DNA of 64,000 nucleotides from Niastella sp. OAS944 (GTDB lineage: Bacteria; Bacteroidota; Bacteroidia; Chitinophagales; Chitinophagaceae): NCBI GenBank assembly GCA_024809215.1, contig JANUBW010000010.1:248001-312000 (forward strand), read 5' to 3'. The notes beneath the pieces are model-generated. The model did not search any database. It was not told the origin of the DNA and saw nothing but the letters and a program-made list of their open reading frames with translations. Of this stretch, positions 9,518-18,412 are shown piece by piece. The number at the start of each line of letters is the position of its first letter. The first letter of the stretch is position 1. Both the position numbers and the translations under genes were made by a program.

Positions 9518-10375
9518 ATGGAATTCCAACAGCGCGATGAAGTCTTTTGCGAAGGGCTTCTGAAACAACTTGAAGATGATCTACTCGCTATTTCGAAAGA
9601 TGAATATGGGGAAATCGTACAAGCAAGGATGTCGATGGAAATTTGCTTACAGTATTGTGTGAATCTGCGATCTACACAACCGTCGTTTCAGTCCACTGAA
9701 CAGGAGGTGAACTTTTTTCGTGAAGTGAAGCCCCGGTTCACTGCTCGGTACATTTTTTACGCTGAGTTGTACCATATTCTTCTCAACAATTTTACCATCA
9801 GCCCCGAAGTAGAGGAAAGCTACTATCGAAGGCATTTACAAAGGGTGAAAATATTTATGGAACGTTATGCCCAATTTTATCAATATTATAAAAGCGGGTT
9901 AAACTACCTAGATCATTCTTATTTTACCAGGCATTCGGATAACGGCCAAACTGCCCTGCAAGAATTTATAGATTTTGATCGAGGCTACTCTACGGGATAT
10001 GACTACCTGCTGGCGAAAATCATCGCCTATGAAATGCTCTGCCAGGAGCTTAATCAGCGAATTACACGCCTCAAGCAGTCCGGATCAACCGACCACCAAC
10101 AACAGCCGCGCTTCGTCCTTACCTGGACGGCACCAAAGGTCGCCATGATAGAATTAATATACGGACTGTATGCCAGTGGTGTGTTTAACCACTCACAGGT
10201 TGATCTTAAACGAATAGCGGAAGCTTTCTCTCAATTCTTCAATCTCCCCTTAAATAATATCTACAAGGTGTGGGAGGAAATCAGACTCCGACAAAAAAAT
10301 AGAACTGCATTTTTGGACAATTTACGATCCAGTCTCTTACGGAAGATGGATGACGATGATCTGGCCGCCAAGTAA
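9518..10375 (+). CDS. rteC: RteC-family regulator of element transfer (copy 1)
   Basis: A 285-residue protein of the RteC family. It includes the signature YYKSGLNYLDHSYF near residue 130 and a C-terminal winged-helix-like end with EEIRLRQKNRTAFLDNL. In CTnDOT, RteC is the last step of the RteA/RteB/RteC cascade and activates excision genes. Here it lies directly upstream of an 18-bp perfect palindrome and the tra operon. A second member (39815-40789) shares both signatures. Confidence 0.8.
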   Translation: MEFQQRDEVFCEGLLKQLEDDLLAISKDEYGEIVQARMSMEICLQYCVNLRSTQPSFQSTEQEVNFFREVKPRFTARYIFYAELYHILLNNFTISPEVEESYYRRHLQRVKIFMERYAQFYQYYKSGLNYLDHSYFTRHSDNGQTALQEFIDFDRGYSTGYDYLLAKIIAYEMLCQELNQRITRLKQSGSTDHQQQPRFVLTWTAPKVAMIELIYGLYASGVFNHSQVDLKRIAEAFSQFFNLPLNNIYKVWEEIRLRQKNRTAFLDNLRSSLLRKMDDDDLAAK

Positions 10376-10380
10376 ATTCT

Positions 10381-10398
10381 TTTTCCCATATGGGAAAA
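10381..10398. promoter_or_regulatory. 18-bp perfect palindrome, candidate operator
   Basis: TTTTCCCATATGGGAAAA is fully self-complementary and starts 5 bp after the rteC stop codon, 67 bp before the first gene of the tra region. It looks like a dimer-binding site for RteC, the Crp-like or the XRE-like protein. As a terminator it would lack a loop. Confidence 0.45.
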
Positions 10399-10418
10399 GA
10401 TGTGAAGTGCCGCCTTCC

Positions 10419-10465
10419 TGTAATAGCATATTTGTGATGTGATTTGAACAAATAAAGCTATTACA
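10419..10465. promoter_or_regulatory. 9-bp inverted repeat ending at a start codon
   Basis: TGTAATAGC (10419-10427) and GCTATTACA (10457-10465) are perfect complements separated by 29 bases. The right arm abuts the ATG at 10466. The pair may be an operator, or an RNA hairpin that masks the start of the first tra-region gene. Confidence 0.4.
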
Positions 10466-10993
10466 ATGGATACACTATTTGTTAATGCATCGTGGAAACA
10501 ATACTTTCTAATTTTAGCTATAGTGCTTGGCGTTTTTTATCTGATACTTTTCTTTTTGTTCTCTCGGAAAAAGCGCCTTTCCACTGGCAACAGCAGTACA
10601 TCAAATTTTCAGAGTAATATAGCGGCAAAAGCCGATCCCGATCGACAAGACTTTTCTGATGATACATCCGAACAAGAGAATGGGCCGAGATATAACACGA
10701 AGCAAGGCCATGAAGACCATATACAAGAATATGAGCCAGAGGATGATGATGGTGCGTTTGACAGCTTAGAAGAACTCGCGTCTCGTATTGAAAAAGTATT
10801 GTTACAGGGATTGCCTGGCACGGACAAAGCAACGCTTCTTACTGACTTGAAAAGTGTATTACAAGTTTACCCTCAATTAAATAAACTTCCCTTTCGTGTA
10901 GCTATTAATAATGTTATCATAAAACGAGCGAAACAACACTGTGGCATTGATGTTAGCGATGCCGAGGTAGAAGCTTTGTGGCTAGTCGCCTAA
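10466..10993 (+). CDS. Single-span membrane protein at the head of the tra region
   Basis: 175 residues: a transmembrane helix at about 13-34 followed by RKK (type I-like inside positive charge), a very acidic low-complexity linker at 50-95, and a helical C-terminal domain at 95-175. It lies between rteC and traE where CTnDOT-type elements carry small traA-traD genes of varied sequence. No specific family is recognised. Confidence 0.6.
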   Translation: MDTLFVNASWKQYFLILAIVLGVFYLILFFLFSRKKRLSTGNSSTSNFQSNIAAKADPDRQDFSDDTSEQENGPRYNTKQGHEDHIQEYEPEDDDGAFDSLEELASRIEKVLLQGLPGTDKATLLTDLKSVLQVYPQLNKLPFRVAINNVIIKRAKQHCGIDVSDAEVEALWLVA

Positions 10994-11039
10994 GTTGGCA
11001 ATGTTCGAAGGATAGGATAGTGGTTAAGGTTGGATCTAT

Positions 11040-11091
11040 GGGAACCCTGTGTGATGAATGGTTAATGGTGGGTTAATGAAACAGGGTTCCC
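11040..11091. promoter_or_regulatory. 11-bp inverted repeat in the traE leader
   Basis: GGGAACCCTGT (11040-11050) and ACAGGGTTCCC (11081-11091) pair perfectly around a 30-base loop that contains two copies of GGTTAATG. No good U-tract follows. It lies 23 bp before traE and could be an attenuator, a processing site or an RNA stabiliser. Confidence 0.4.
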
Positions 11092-11114
11092 TTCTATTGG
11101 AAAAATCGTGAAGT

Positions 11115-11459
11115 ATGAATATGTGTAGAATGGTTAAACGGTTCAAAATGAACCGAGGTGGACGATGTATAGGATTTTTTACACTCGTGTTGTTAACGGT
11201 AAGACAGAAGCTACTTGCACAAGCTGCCGGCGAAGGGCTCACTGGCGCGACGACTGAAGTAACAAAATATTTCGGTTTAGGCGTGACGCTAATGTATAGT
11301 ATTGGCGCCGTTGTGGGCATTGTCGGAGCCATTAAAGTGTATAATAAATGGAACGCGGGTGACCAGGACACGTCGAAGGTGGCGGCTAGTTGGTTTGGTT
11401 CATGCATTTTTTTAGTAGTAGTCGCAACCGTCCTGCGTGGATTTTTTGGTGTGTCTTAA
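11115..11459 (+). CDS. traE: Conjugative transfer protein TraE (DUF4134)
   Basis: 114 residues, of which the last 80 match the DUF4134/TraE pattern. There is a cleaved-type hydrophobic leader ending near LLAQAAG, then two membrane helices (LGVTLMYSIGAVVGIVGAI and SCIFLVVVATVLRGFF) flanking a polar loop with GDQDTSKVAASWFG. Family members are small inner-membrane components of the Bacteroidetes type IV secretion apparatus, in a VirB2-like position. An internal ATG at 11148 is an alternative start. Confidence 0.85.
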   Translation: MNMCRMVKRFKMNRGGRCIGFFTLVLLTVRQKLLAQAAGEGLTGATTEVTKYFGLGVTLMYSIGAVVGIVGAIKVYNKWNAGDQDTSKVAASWFGSCIFLVVVATVLRGFFGVS

Positions 11460-11468
11460 AAAGCGCTT

Positions 11469-11918
11469 ATGCAAAATATCAAGGAACGGAGTGTATTGCC
11501 ACGTATCTCCCTGGCCGGTACAGAGTTTTACATTGACATTCGGTTGATGGAGATGCGGCAAGTAGACCAGTGGTTTAATCGCATTAGTCTTAACCAACTT
11601 GATGTTACCAGGGATGGAGAGCATTATCTACTATTCTTTAATAAAAAGAAGAATACATTATTTACCAATAATAGTAATGTTGAACTACTTCCCAAACATG
11701 TCGTTTGTTTAAAAATCCCCCATGAACTAGCGCTGGACCCGATAGTTTATGCGAGGAAAATGGGGCAGCCAGATAATGCGTTTTTACATCTTTTTCCGGC
11801 CGTTGATTTGCGGCAAGCTGAAGAAATTGATGTCAACTCCATCTTTCCGGGACGTAGACTGCGTCCCAAACAGGCACGTCTTGTACGGTCTGGTTTAAAC
11901 AAGGGTATAAAGAAGTAA
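11469..11918 (+). CDS. Hypothetical tra-operon protein
   Basis: 149 residues, soluble, with a basic C-terminal tail (RRLRPKQARLVRSGLNKGIKK). It begins 9 bp after traE. Not recognised. Its placement in the operon, where it is absent from the CTnDOT order, suggests an accessory gene. Confidence 0.55.
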   Translation: MQNIKERSVLPRISLAGTEFYIDIRLMEMRQVDQWFNRISLNQLDVTRDGEHYLLFFNKKKNTLFTNNSNVELLPKHVVCLKIPHELALDPIVYARKMGQPDNAFLHLFPAVDLRQAEEIDVNSIFPGRRLRPKQARLVRSGLNKGIKK

Positions 11919-11962
11919 TGGCAATTTGTTTTTACCGTAATCTTAATCTCAAATCAATAATT

Positions 11963-12406
11963 ATGGAACAGGTATTAAGAAGAAAATTACACGCTTACCT
12001 GGTAGAGAATAATCCTGATCTACTTATCTCCCTTCAGGAAGAAAGTAAATTAGGGGATTACCTGGACACGCTAATCCAGTTGGTTCAGCCGACCATTGAC
12101 CAGATGCTACTCGATGGCAAACCGCCCTATCTGGTGCAGGAATATTGCCTCGAAGAGGTAACCAAAGAACTCCGGCCATCAAAATTTCATTATATCCGAT
12201 CTGTTCTTGAAGAGGAATTTGAGCCGCAACTACTGCAACTGCAAAATGAATCAGGCATTTTACTATATGAAATAATCAATCTCATCAACGCTTGTAATCC
12301 GGTTTTTGATAAATATAACTTTTCCTCATTAGAAGAAGAGAACAGGTATCTACATTATGAAATTACTGGTGCGATTAAAGAATATTTCGAAAGGAAGATA
12401 GCTTAA
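11963..12406 (+). CDS. DUF1896-like small helical protein
   Basis: With the ATG at 11963 it has 147 residues (an upstream ATG at 11918 overlaps the previous gene's stop). The N-terminus ([15 protein letters not shown]) and the all-helical acidic composition resemble DUF1896 proteins, common next to methylase-helicase genes on Bacteroidota elements. It ends 14 bp before the giant methylase-helicase gene and is likely co-expressed with it. Confidence 0.5.
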   Translation: MEQVLRRKLHAYLVENNPDLLISLQEESKLGDYLDTLIQLVQPTIDQMLLDGKPPYLVQEYCLEEVTKELRPSKFHYIRSVLEEEFEPQLLQLQNESGILLYEIINLINACNPVFDKYNFSSLEEENRYLHYEITGAIKEYFERKIA

Positions 12407-12410
12407 GTAT

Positions 12411-12418
12411 AGGAGGTG
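12411..12418 (+). promoter_or_regulatory. Strong Shine-Dalgarno site (AGGAGGTG)
   Basis: AGGAGGTG ends 2 bases before the ATG at 12421. Such a full anti-SD match is unusual in Bacteroidota, where most genes lack it, and fixes the start of the methylase-helicase. Confidence 0.6.
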
Positions 12419-12420
12419 TT

Positions 12421-15400
12421 ATGGCATACAACGTGGCGAAGAAACTGAGTGATAATATTACCGCTTTACATACAGCTTTAAAATGGATGCCAGGTCAGAC
12501 ATTATCAGCGTCGGAATTGCACGTGCTAAAAAACTATTCTGGTTTTGGTGGTATTAAAGCGGTATTGTTACCTAACGCTTCGCAAGAGGAATGGGTTAAA
12601 CATAAAGCATCTTCCGATGATATGCGACTGTATTACCCTGTTCAGGGTTTTCACGAGATGCTTCAAAACTATTTCAATGATGTAGCGTACAAACGAACGA
12701 TTGATTCGCTAAAAAGTAGTGTGCTTACAGCATTTTACACGCCTAACGTAGTACCAAGAACGGTGTATAACATCCTGCAACAACAAGGCATTTCTCCTAA
12801 GCGAATATATGAGCCAAGTGCAGGTGCAGGTGTTTTTATCACCGAAGCCATTAAAGCCTTCCCGACACTTGAGCGCATTACGGCTGTTGAAAAAGATCTG
12901 TTAACTGGAACAATATTGAATGCCCTTTCCTCCAGCTGGCCAGTAGAAAGTAAAGTGCACAATTGTGGTTTTGAGGAAACGCCGACCGGTGATAACAACC
13001 AGTATGATTTAATTGTCAGTAATATACCTTTCGGTAATTTCCAGGTATATGATCAAACTTTTGCAGATAAATCGCTCACTTCGAAAATTCACAATTATTT
13101 CTTTGTAAAAGCACTCGAAAAAATTGGGGAAGGTGGATTGTTGGCTTTTATAACCACCAATGCATTTCTGGATAGCCCATCAAATCGAAATGCTCGTGAA
13201 TACCTGTTTCAACGTTCGGATCTAGTTAGCGTCGTGGTCATGCCGGATAATTTGATGAAAGAAACAGGAAATACGGAAGCGCCCAGCCACCTGGTCCTCG
13301 TACAAAAGAATTCTTTCAAAACGAATTTATCTGCTTCTGAGGAACTGGTTGTCGAAACCAGTACCCGTGAAAACGAATTCGGCGTTTACACTATCAACAA
13401 ATTTATTGCCCTCAGCGAGCAGCAACGATATGTTGGTAATGAAATGACGGAAGATAAAGATCAATATGGCAAGGCACATTTAAAGGTTTGGCAAAAAGGA
13501 AATATAAACGAGGTGGCGGATGCTTTATCAGCTTTATTAACCGACGATGTTGTTGCCAATTTTAACAAAGAAGCGTTTGATCGCCTGCAACGTTCTTTTG
13601 CACCAGGAATCAATGAAGAAAAAAAGTTATTTACGGTTCGGCCCATGCCTGACAGAAAACTGGAAGCGGTATCTTCTCAGATGGGACTATTCGATGCTGG
13701 GATGGCAGATAATTCCAACCGCGCCATTGATTATATTTCAAGCGATGATGAATTAGTGGTTAAAAAAGAAACGGCACGCCTGATTAGTAGTATAAAAACA
13801 ACAGACCGCCCAGACCATGATGTTGTTGTACTGCTTACCGCAAAAACCAAAGCCGGTGGACAATATCTCTATAAGCTCTATGCGAATGTAGAGGAATTGC
13901 AATTTCCCCAGAAGTGGATGGATGCTGGTTTGCTGACCCATTGTTTAAAAGAATTGTCATCCTCCTTACGACAGTATCCTTATAATTTTAATTACCAGGG
14001 CGACAAGACCCTTGAGCACACTTTTAATCTGACGAATACAGATCCTAATGTTGTAGGTAGTGTAAAAGATTTTTATAAAAACGGGATCCTTGTTCTCTTT
14101 GATTCAAAGGTAGGAACGTTAAAAGATGTAGATAAAGAAAATGACCAGGCCATCTTTACTGCTTTTCCAGTAAGCGAAAAAGACCGTAAATTTTATGAAC
14201 GTTATATCGCGCTGCGCGATACCTATTGCAACTTAATGGCTAATATCGAAGATGTTTCTTTGAGCCACCCATTAAAAATTCAGTTAAATAACAGTTACGA
14301 TGAGTTCATTGGAGCATATGGAGAACTCAATGCTACCGGAAATAAAAGATTAATCTTAAAAGATGAGGCCTATGGTAACATTATCCTTTTCTCGCTTGAA
14401 CGATTGGAAAACAGCGCCTACGTTAAATCAGATTTCCTAAAAGATGCCCTGCATGAACAACAGCAGAAATATACCACAGATGTTCCCACAGAGGCTTTAG
14501 CCCGATCGCTCAATGATAGTGGTAAAGTGGATCTTGAATTTATTAGTGAGGCAACCGGTAAAACGATTGAAGAAACAATTGCTGACCTGCGGGATCATAT
14601 TTATCTGAATCCGCAAACCCGCAAATGGGAAACAACCGACCAATATCTCAGTGGAAACGTGGTCGAAAAGCTCGTAGTAGCACAGCATGCGGTGCAGGGC
14701 AATAAAGATGCGGAGGTTGTTCGAAGTATAGAGGCTATCCGCAGGGTACAACCGGAGACCATTCCCTTTGAATTATTGGATTTTAATTTAGGTGAGCGCT
14801 GGATTCCTGTAGCCTATTATAATTCTTTTGCCCAACATTTATTTGGACAGCGTGTTGATGTGAACTTCCTGCGTTCTGCTGACAGTTTTAGGGTTACGGC
14901 GACCAGTAGAAATGCAAAGATTACCGAAGAGTATGCAATTAAGCCGAAAAGTGGCCATGATATGTACGGCACGACTTTGTTAGAACACGCCATGGAAAAT
15001 ACTTCTCCCTATTTTACCTATGAAGTATCGGGGCCTGATGGCAGTAAGATTCGTGTACAGGATGCCGAAGCTATACAACTGGCCAACCAAAAAATAGAAT
15101 CCATCCGTCAGCAATTTACGGAGTGGATGAGATCACTACCGTTTGAAGAGGCCAAAAAGCTGGAACGGCTATATAATGACACCTATAATTGTTATGTGCT
15201 CAGGGAGTATGATGGTAGCCATCAACAATTTCCTGGTTTAAATAGAGAAGGGTTGGGCATATCAGACTTGTATAGTTCTCAGAAAAATGCTATTTGGCGA
15301 ATAGTACAAAACCGTGGCGCTTTAATTGACCATGAAGTGGGACTCGGAAAAACACTGACGATGATTGTCGCAGCCAGAGAGATGAAACGGTTAGGTATTA

Positions 15401-18015
15401 TCCGCAAGCCTGCAATACTTGCGCTGAAGGCAAATGTCCGGCAAATTGTAGAAACTTATCGTAAAGCATATCCCGGTAGTCGTGTCATCGCTCCCGCTGA
15501 AGACGATTTTACACCTTCCAAGCGACAGCAATTATTTCTACAAATCAAAAATAATAATTGGGACATTATCATCCTCACGCACGATCAATTTGGAAAGATA
15601 CAGCAGTCGCTGGAAATACAGGAGAAGATATTCTTAGCCGAAATAGACAACCTGGTAAAAGATCTTCAAACCTTAAAGGAACAAGGTCAGGACGTGAACA
15701 AGAGAATGCTTCGTGGTCTTGAAATACGAAAGGAAAACCTCTCCGGTAAACTCAAGGAAGTACAACATAGGTTAAATGAAAAACGAGACGAAGATATTTC
15801 GTTTAAGGATTTAGGCATCGATCATTTATTTGTAGATGAATCCCATAAATTTAAAAATCTCACTTTCACCACCCGGCATGATCGGGTGGCTGGTCTCGGC
15901 AATATGGAAGGTAGCCAGAAGGCACTCAATATGCTCTTTGCTGTGCGCACTTTGCAGGAACGTTTTCATTCCGATTTATGTGTCACCTTTTTATCGGGTA
16001 CACCCATTTCCAATAGCCTAACGGAAATGTATCTCCTATTTAAATATTTACGGCCCAGAGAACTGGAACGCCAGAGCATAGAAAACTTTGATGGCTGGGC
16101 GGCAGTTTTTGCTCGTAAAACCACCGATTTTGAATTTAGCGTCACTAATGAAATTGTTGCCAAGGAGCGGTTCAGGCATTTTATTAAGGTACCGGAACTG
16201 GCCTTGTTTTATAATGAAATTACAGACTACAAAACAGCTGCACATATACGTTTGGATAAACCGGAGTTGGATGAAGAGTTAGTGAACATATCACCGACGC
16301 CAGATCAACGCAGTTTTATTGACAAACTCATGCAGTTTGCTAAAAACGGAGATGCTACTTTAATTGGTCACCGGCCTTTGTCCAAAGAAGAAGAGAAAGG
16401 GAAGATGTTAATCGCTACGAATTATGCGAAAAAAATGTCGCTTGATATGCGATTGATTGATCCAAATGTATATGGCGACCACCCCGACAGCAAGATTAAT
16501 GTATGCGTGCGGAAATTTGTTGAATGGTACCATAAAAGCGCTGAACACAAAGGGACGCAGCTTATTTTCTGCGATATGGGTACACCTGGAACTGCCGGAT
16601 TTAATATATATGAAGCGATTAAAAATAAACTCGTCACTGACTTTAATATTCCAGCACAAGAAATTCAGTTTATTCATGATTGGCAAGGGAAAAAGAAAGT
16701 AGAGTTGTTCCGTAAAATGAATCGAGGTGAAATACGGGGGCTATTAGGGGGAAGTGATACGCTTGGAACCGGCAATAATGTGCAACGCAAAGTGGTGGCC
16801 ATGCACCATTTGGATATTCCGTGGAAGCCTTCTGAACTGGAGCAGCGTAATGGCAGAGGTGCCCGGCAGGGTAATTGGCTGGCAAAAGAACATTACAATA
16901 ATAAAGTTAAAAACTTCATTTATGCCGTTGAGCAGACGCTTGATAATTATAAATTCAATCTGCTCAAGAACAAACAGACGTTCATCAGCCAGATGAAAAA
17001 CTCTTCGCTTCACGTGCGTACTATTGATGAAGGAGGTATAGACGAACAGTCCGGTATGAACTTCAGTGAATACATCGCTATTTTATCAGGTGATAATTCC
17101 TTATTGGAAAAATCGCGCATCGAAAAGAAAATAGCCGTACTGGAGAGTTTGAGAGGTGTTCACTATCGGGAATTAAGTCAATCAAAAGGCAAACTGGAAT
17201 TTTTAAAAATTCGTCAGGCAGAAAATATTGGTATTATTGGAAAATTAATGGAAGACCAGAAAACCTATCACAGCCAATTAAAGCATGATAAGGATGGTGC
17301 GAAATTAAATCCAATTGAGATACCCACCTGCAGTAGTAAAGATGCCGAGAAAATCGGCCAATATTTGATTCAGCTGTACCATAGTTCGAAAAAAACAGCT
17401 CAACCGGAGAGTGAAACAAAAATCGGTTCATTGTATGGTTTCGATCTATATATTCGATTAATTCCGATTTATCGATCCAAGAATGATGACCCCATGGTTT
17501 GCAACTTCTTCGTGCAAAGTCCGCAAACCTTAATAAAATACACCTATAACGAGGGCTTTATCAATATTGATAATCCCAAATTAGCAGCCCGGTATTTCCT
17601 CAATGCCATCGACCGCATAGATTCCTTGCTCGATCAGCATCAAAAGAAGTTAGCGGAAATCGAGCGCGACATTCCCTTATTGGAAGATCTTATTATGAAG
17701 CCCTTCGACAAAGAAAAGGAACTGGACGCTCTCCGGCTGGAATTATCCGGTATAGAACGCACTATAGCCACTAAAATAAAAGAGCGTAATGAAGCGGCTA
17801 CAATAAAAGAGCAACCAGGTGATACTACTCCTGACCACCCAATAGAAAAGCAGCAACCGAAAAAGGAAAAGGTACCAGTAGCAGAAGATATTGCACTAGC
17901 GGTTGGGAGCGAAACGGCGGCAGTACACCGACAACCTATCAACCGAAGGGCGGTCGCGTCGCGGGTAATTGCTCCTGCTGTTAGTGATCATCATCAAAAG
18001 CCTAAAATAAAATAA
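12421..18015 (+). CDS. Giant N6-adenine DNA methylase / SNF2-type helicase (DarB-like architecture)
   Basis: 1864 residues. The N-terminal third is an N6-adenine methyltransferase: SAM motif EPSAGAGVF at about residue 131 and catalytic SNIPFG at about 200. The middle holds superfamily 2 helicase motifs: EVGLGKT near 973, DESHKF near 1139, and motif [10 protein letters not shown] near 1478. A coiled coil at about 1560-1780 and a Lys/Pro-rich tail follow. The order resembles phage P1 DarB and methylase-helicases of Bacteroides conjugative elements, thought to protect incoming DNA from restriction. It interrupts the usual traE-traF adjacency. Confidence 0.85.
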   Translation: MAYNVAKKLSDNITALHTALKWMPGQTLSASELHVLKNYSGFGGIKAVLLPNASQEEWVKHKASSDDMRLYYPVQGFHEMLQNYFNDVAYKRTIDSLKSSVLTAFYTPNVVPRTVYNILQQQGISPKRIYEPSAGAGVFITEAIKAFPTLERITAVEKDLLTGTILNALSSSWPVESKVHNCGFEETPTGDNNQYDLIVSNIPFGNFQVYDQTFADKSLTSKIHNYFFVKALEKIGEGGLLAFITTNAFLDSPSNRNAREYLFQRSDLVSVVVMPDNLMKETGNTEAPSHLVLVQKNSFKTNLSASEELVVETSTRENEFGVYTINKFIALSEQQRYVGNEMTEDKDQYGKAHLKVWQKGNINEVADALSALLTDDVVANFNKEAFDRLQRSFAPGINEEKKLFTVRPMPDRKLEAVSSQMGLFDAGMADNSNRAIDYISSDDELVVKKETARLISSIKTTDRPDHDVVVLLTAKTKAGGQYLYKLYANVEELQFPQKWMDAGLLTHCLKELSSSLRQYPYNFNYQGDKTLEHTFNLTNTDPNVVGSVKDFYKNGILVLFDSKVGTLKDVDKENDQAIFTAFPVSEKDRKFYERYIALRDTYCNLMANIEDVSLSHPLKIQLNNSYDEFIGAYGELNATGNKRLILKDEAYGNIILFSLERLENSAYVKSDFLKDALHEQQQKYTTDVPTEALARSLNDSGKVDLEFISEATGKTIEETIADLRDHIYLNPQTRKWETTDQYLSGNVVEKLVVAQHAVQGNKDAEVVRSIEAIRRVQPETIPFELLDFNLGERWIPVAYYNSFAQHLFGQRVDVNFLRSADSFRVTATSRNAKITEEYAIKPKSGHDMYGTTLLEHAMENTSPYFTYEVSGPDGSKIRVQDAEAIQLANQKIESIRQQFTEWMRSLPFEEAKKLERLYNDTYNCYVLREYDGSHQQFPGLNREGLGISDLYSSQKNAIWRIVQNRGALIDHEVGLGKTLTMIVAAREMKRLGIIRKPAILALKANVRQIVETYRKAYPGSRVIAPAEDDFTPSKRQQLFLQIKNNNWDIIILTHDQFGKIQQSLEIQEKIFLAEIDNLVKDLQTLKEQGQDVNKRMLRGLEIRKENLSGKLKEVQHRLNEKRDEDISFKDLGIDHLFVDESHKFKNLTFTTRHDRVAGLGNMEGSQKALNMLFAVRTLQERFHSDLCVTFLSGTPISNSLTEMYLLFKYLRPRELERQSIENFDGWAAVFARKTTDFEFSVTNEIVAKERFRHFIKVPELALFYNEITDYKTAAHIRLDKPELDEELVNISPTPDQRSFIDKLMQFAKNGDATLIGHRPLSKEEEKGKMLIATNYAKKMSLDMRLIDPNVYGDHPDSKINVCVRKFVEWYHKSAEHKGTQLIFCDMGTPGTAGFNIYEAIKNKLVTDFNIPAQEIQFIHDWQGKKKVELFRKMNRGEIRGLLGGSDTLGTGNNVQRKVVAMHHLDIPWKPSELEQRNGRGARQGNWLAKEHYNNKVKNFIYAVEQTLDNYKFNLLKNKQTFISQMKNSSLHVRTIDEGGIDEQSGMNFSEYIAILSGDNSLLEKSRIEKKIAVLESLRGVHYRELSQSKGKLEFLKIRQAENIGIIGKLMEDQKTYHSQLKHDKDGAKLNPIEIPTCSSKDAEKIGQYLIQLYHSSKKTAQPESETKIGSLYGFDLYIRLIPIYRSKNDDPMVCNFFVQSPQTLIKYTYNEGFINIDNPKLAARYFLNAIDRIDSLLDQHQKKLAEIERDIPLLEDLIMKPFDKEKELDALRLELSGIERTIATKIKERNEAATIKEQPGDTTPDHPIEKQQPKKEKVPVAEDIALAVGSETAAVHRQPINRRAVASRVIAPAVSDHHQKPKIK

Positions 18016-18016
18016 T

Positions 18017-18412
18017 ATGTCATTAGTATTTGAAATCAATAAAGGCGTTAATAAAGCGATTGAATTCCGGGGCATCAAAGCACAGTATATCACATTCCTG
18101 GCAATAGGTTTGGTTGGGTTGCTCATATTATTTGCCGTCTGCTATTTCATCGGCATTCCAACTTATTTCACATTGCTGCTGGTGCTGGTTTTGGGATTTT
18201 TTTTGTTTTCATGGGTATCAAACGTGAGTCGCAAATATGGGGAATATGGGTTAATGAAACAAGCAGCATATAAAAGAGTACCGGTAGCTATTGTCTGCCG
18301 TTCTCGAAAGACATTTATCGGACTAAACAAACGGGAGGTGAAAGATGATAGTAGGGATAATGATCGCACTAGTCGTACTGGCAGGAGTTATTCTTCAGTT
18401 AAGGGTAAGTAA
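18017..18412 (+). CDS. traF: Conjugative transfer protein TraF (DUF4133)
   Basis: 131 residues with the DUF4133 signature: N-terminal INKGVNKAIEFRGIKAQYI, two membrane helices at about 28-75, then SRKYGEYGLMKQAAYKR. It is an inner-membrane component in a VirB3-like position. It starts one base after the methylase-helicase stop, and its last 68 bp overlap the start of traG in another frame, so translation is probably coupled. The C-terminal tail within the overlap is charged and probably not conserved. Confidence 0.85.
   Translation: MSLVFEINKGVNKAIEFRGIKAQYITFLAIGLVGLLILFAVCYFIGIPTYFTLLLVLVLGFFLFSWVSNVSRKYGEYGLMKQAAYKRVPVAIVCRSRKTFIGLNKREVKDDSRDNDRTSRTGRSYSSVKGK
18333..18340 (+). promoter_or_regulatory. 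Strong Shine-Dalgarno site (GGGAGGTG)
   Basis: GGGAGGTG lies inside traF, 4 bases before the ATG at 18345, and supports that start for traG despite the overlap. Confidence 0.55.

Noticed and set aside
18345-18412. Frameshift joining traF and traG
   Set aside because: The 68-bp overlap is explained by a separate traG start with its own strong Shine-Dalgarno site.
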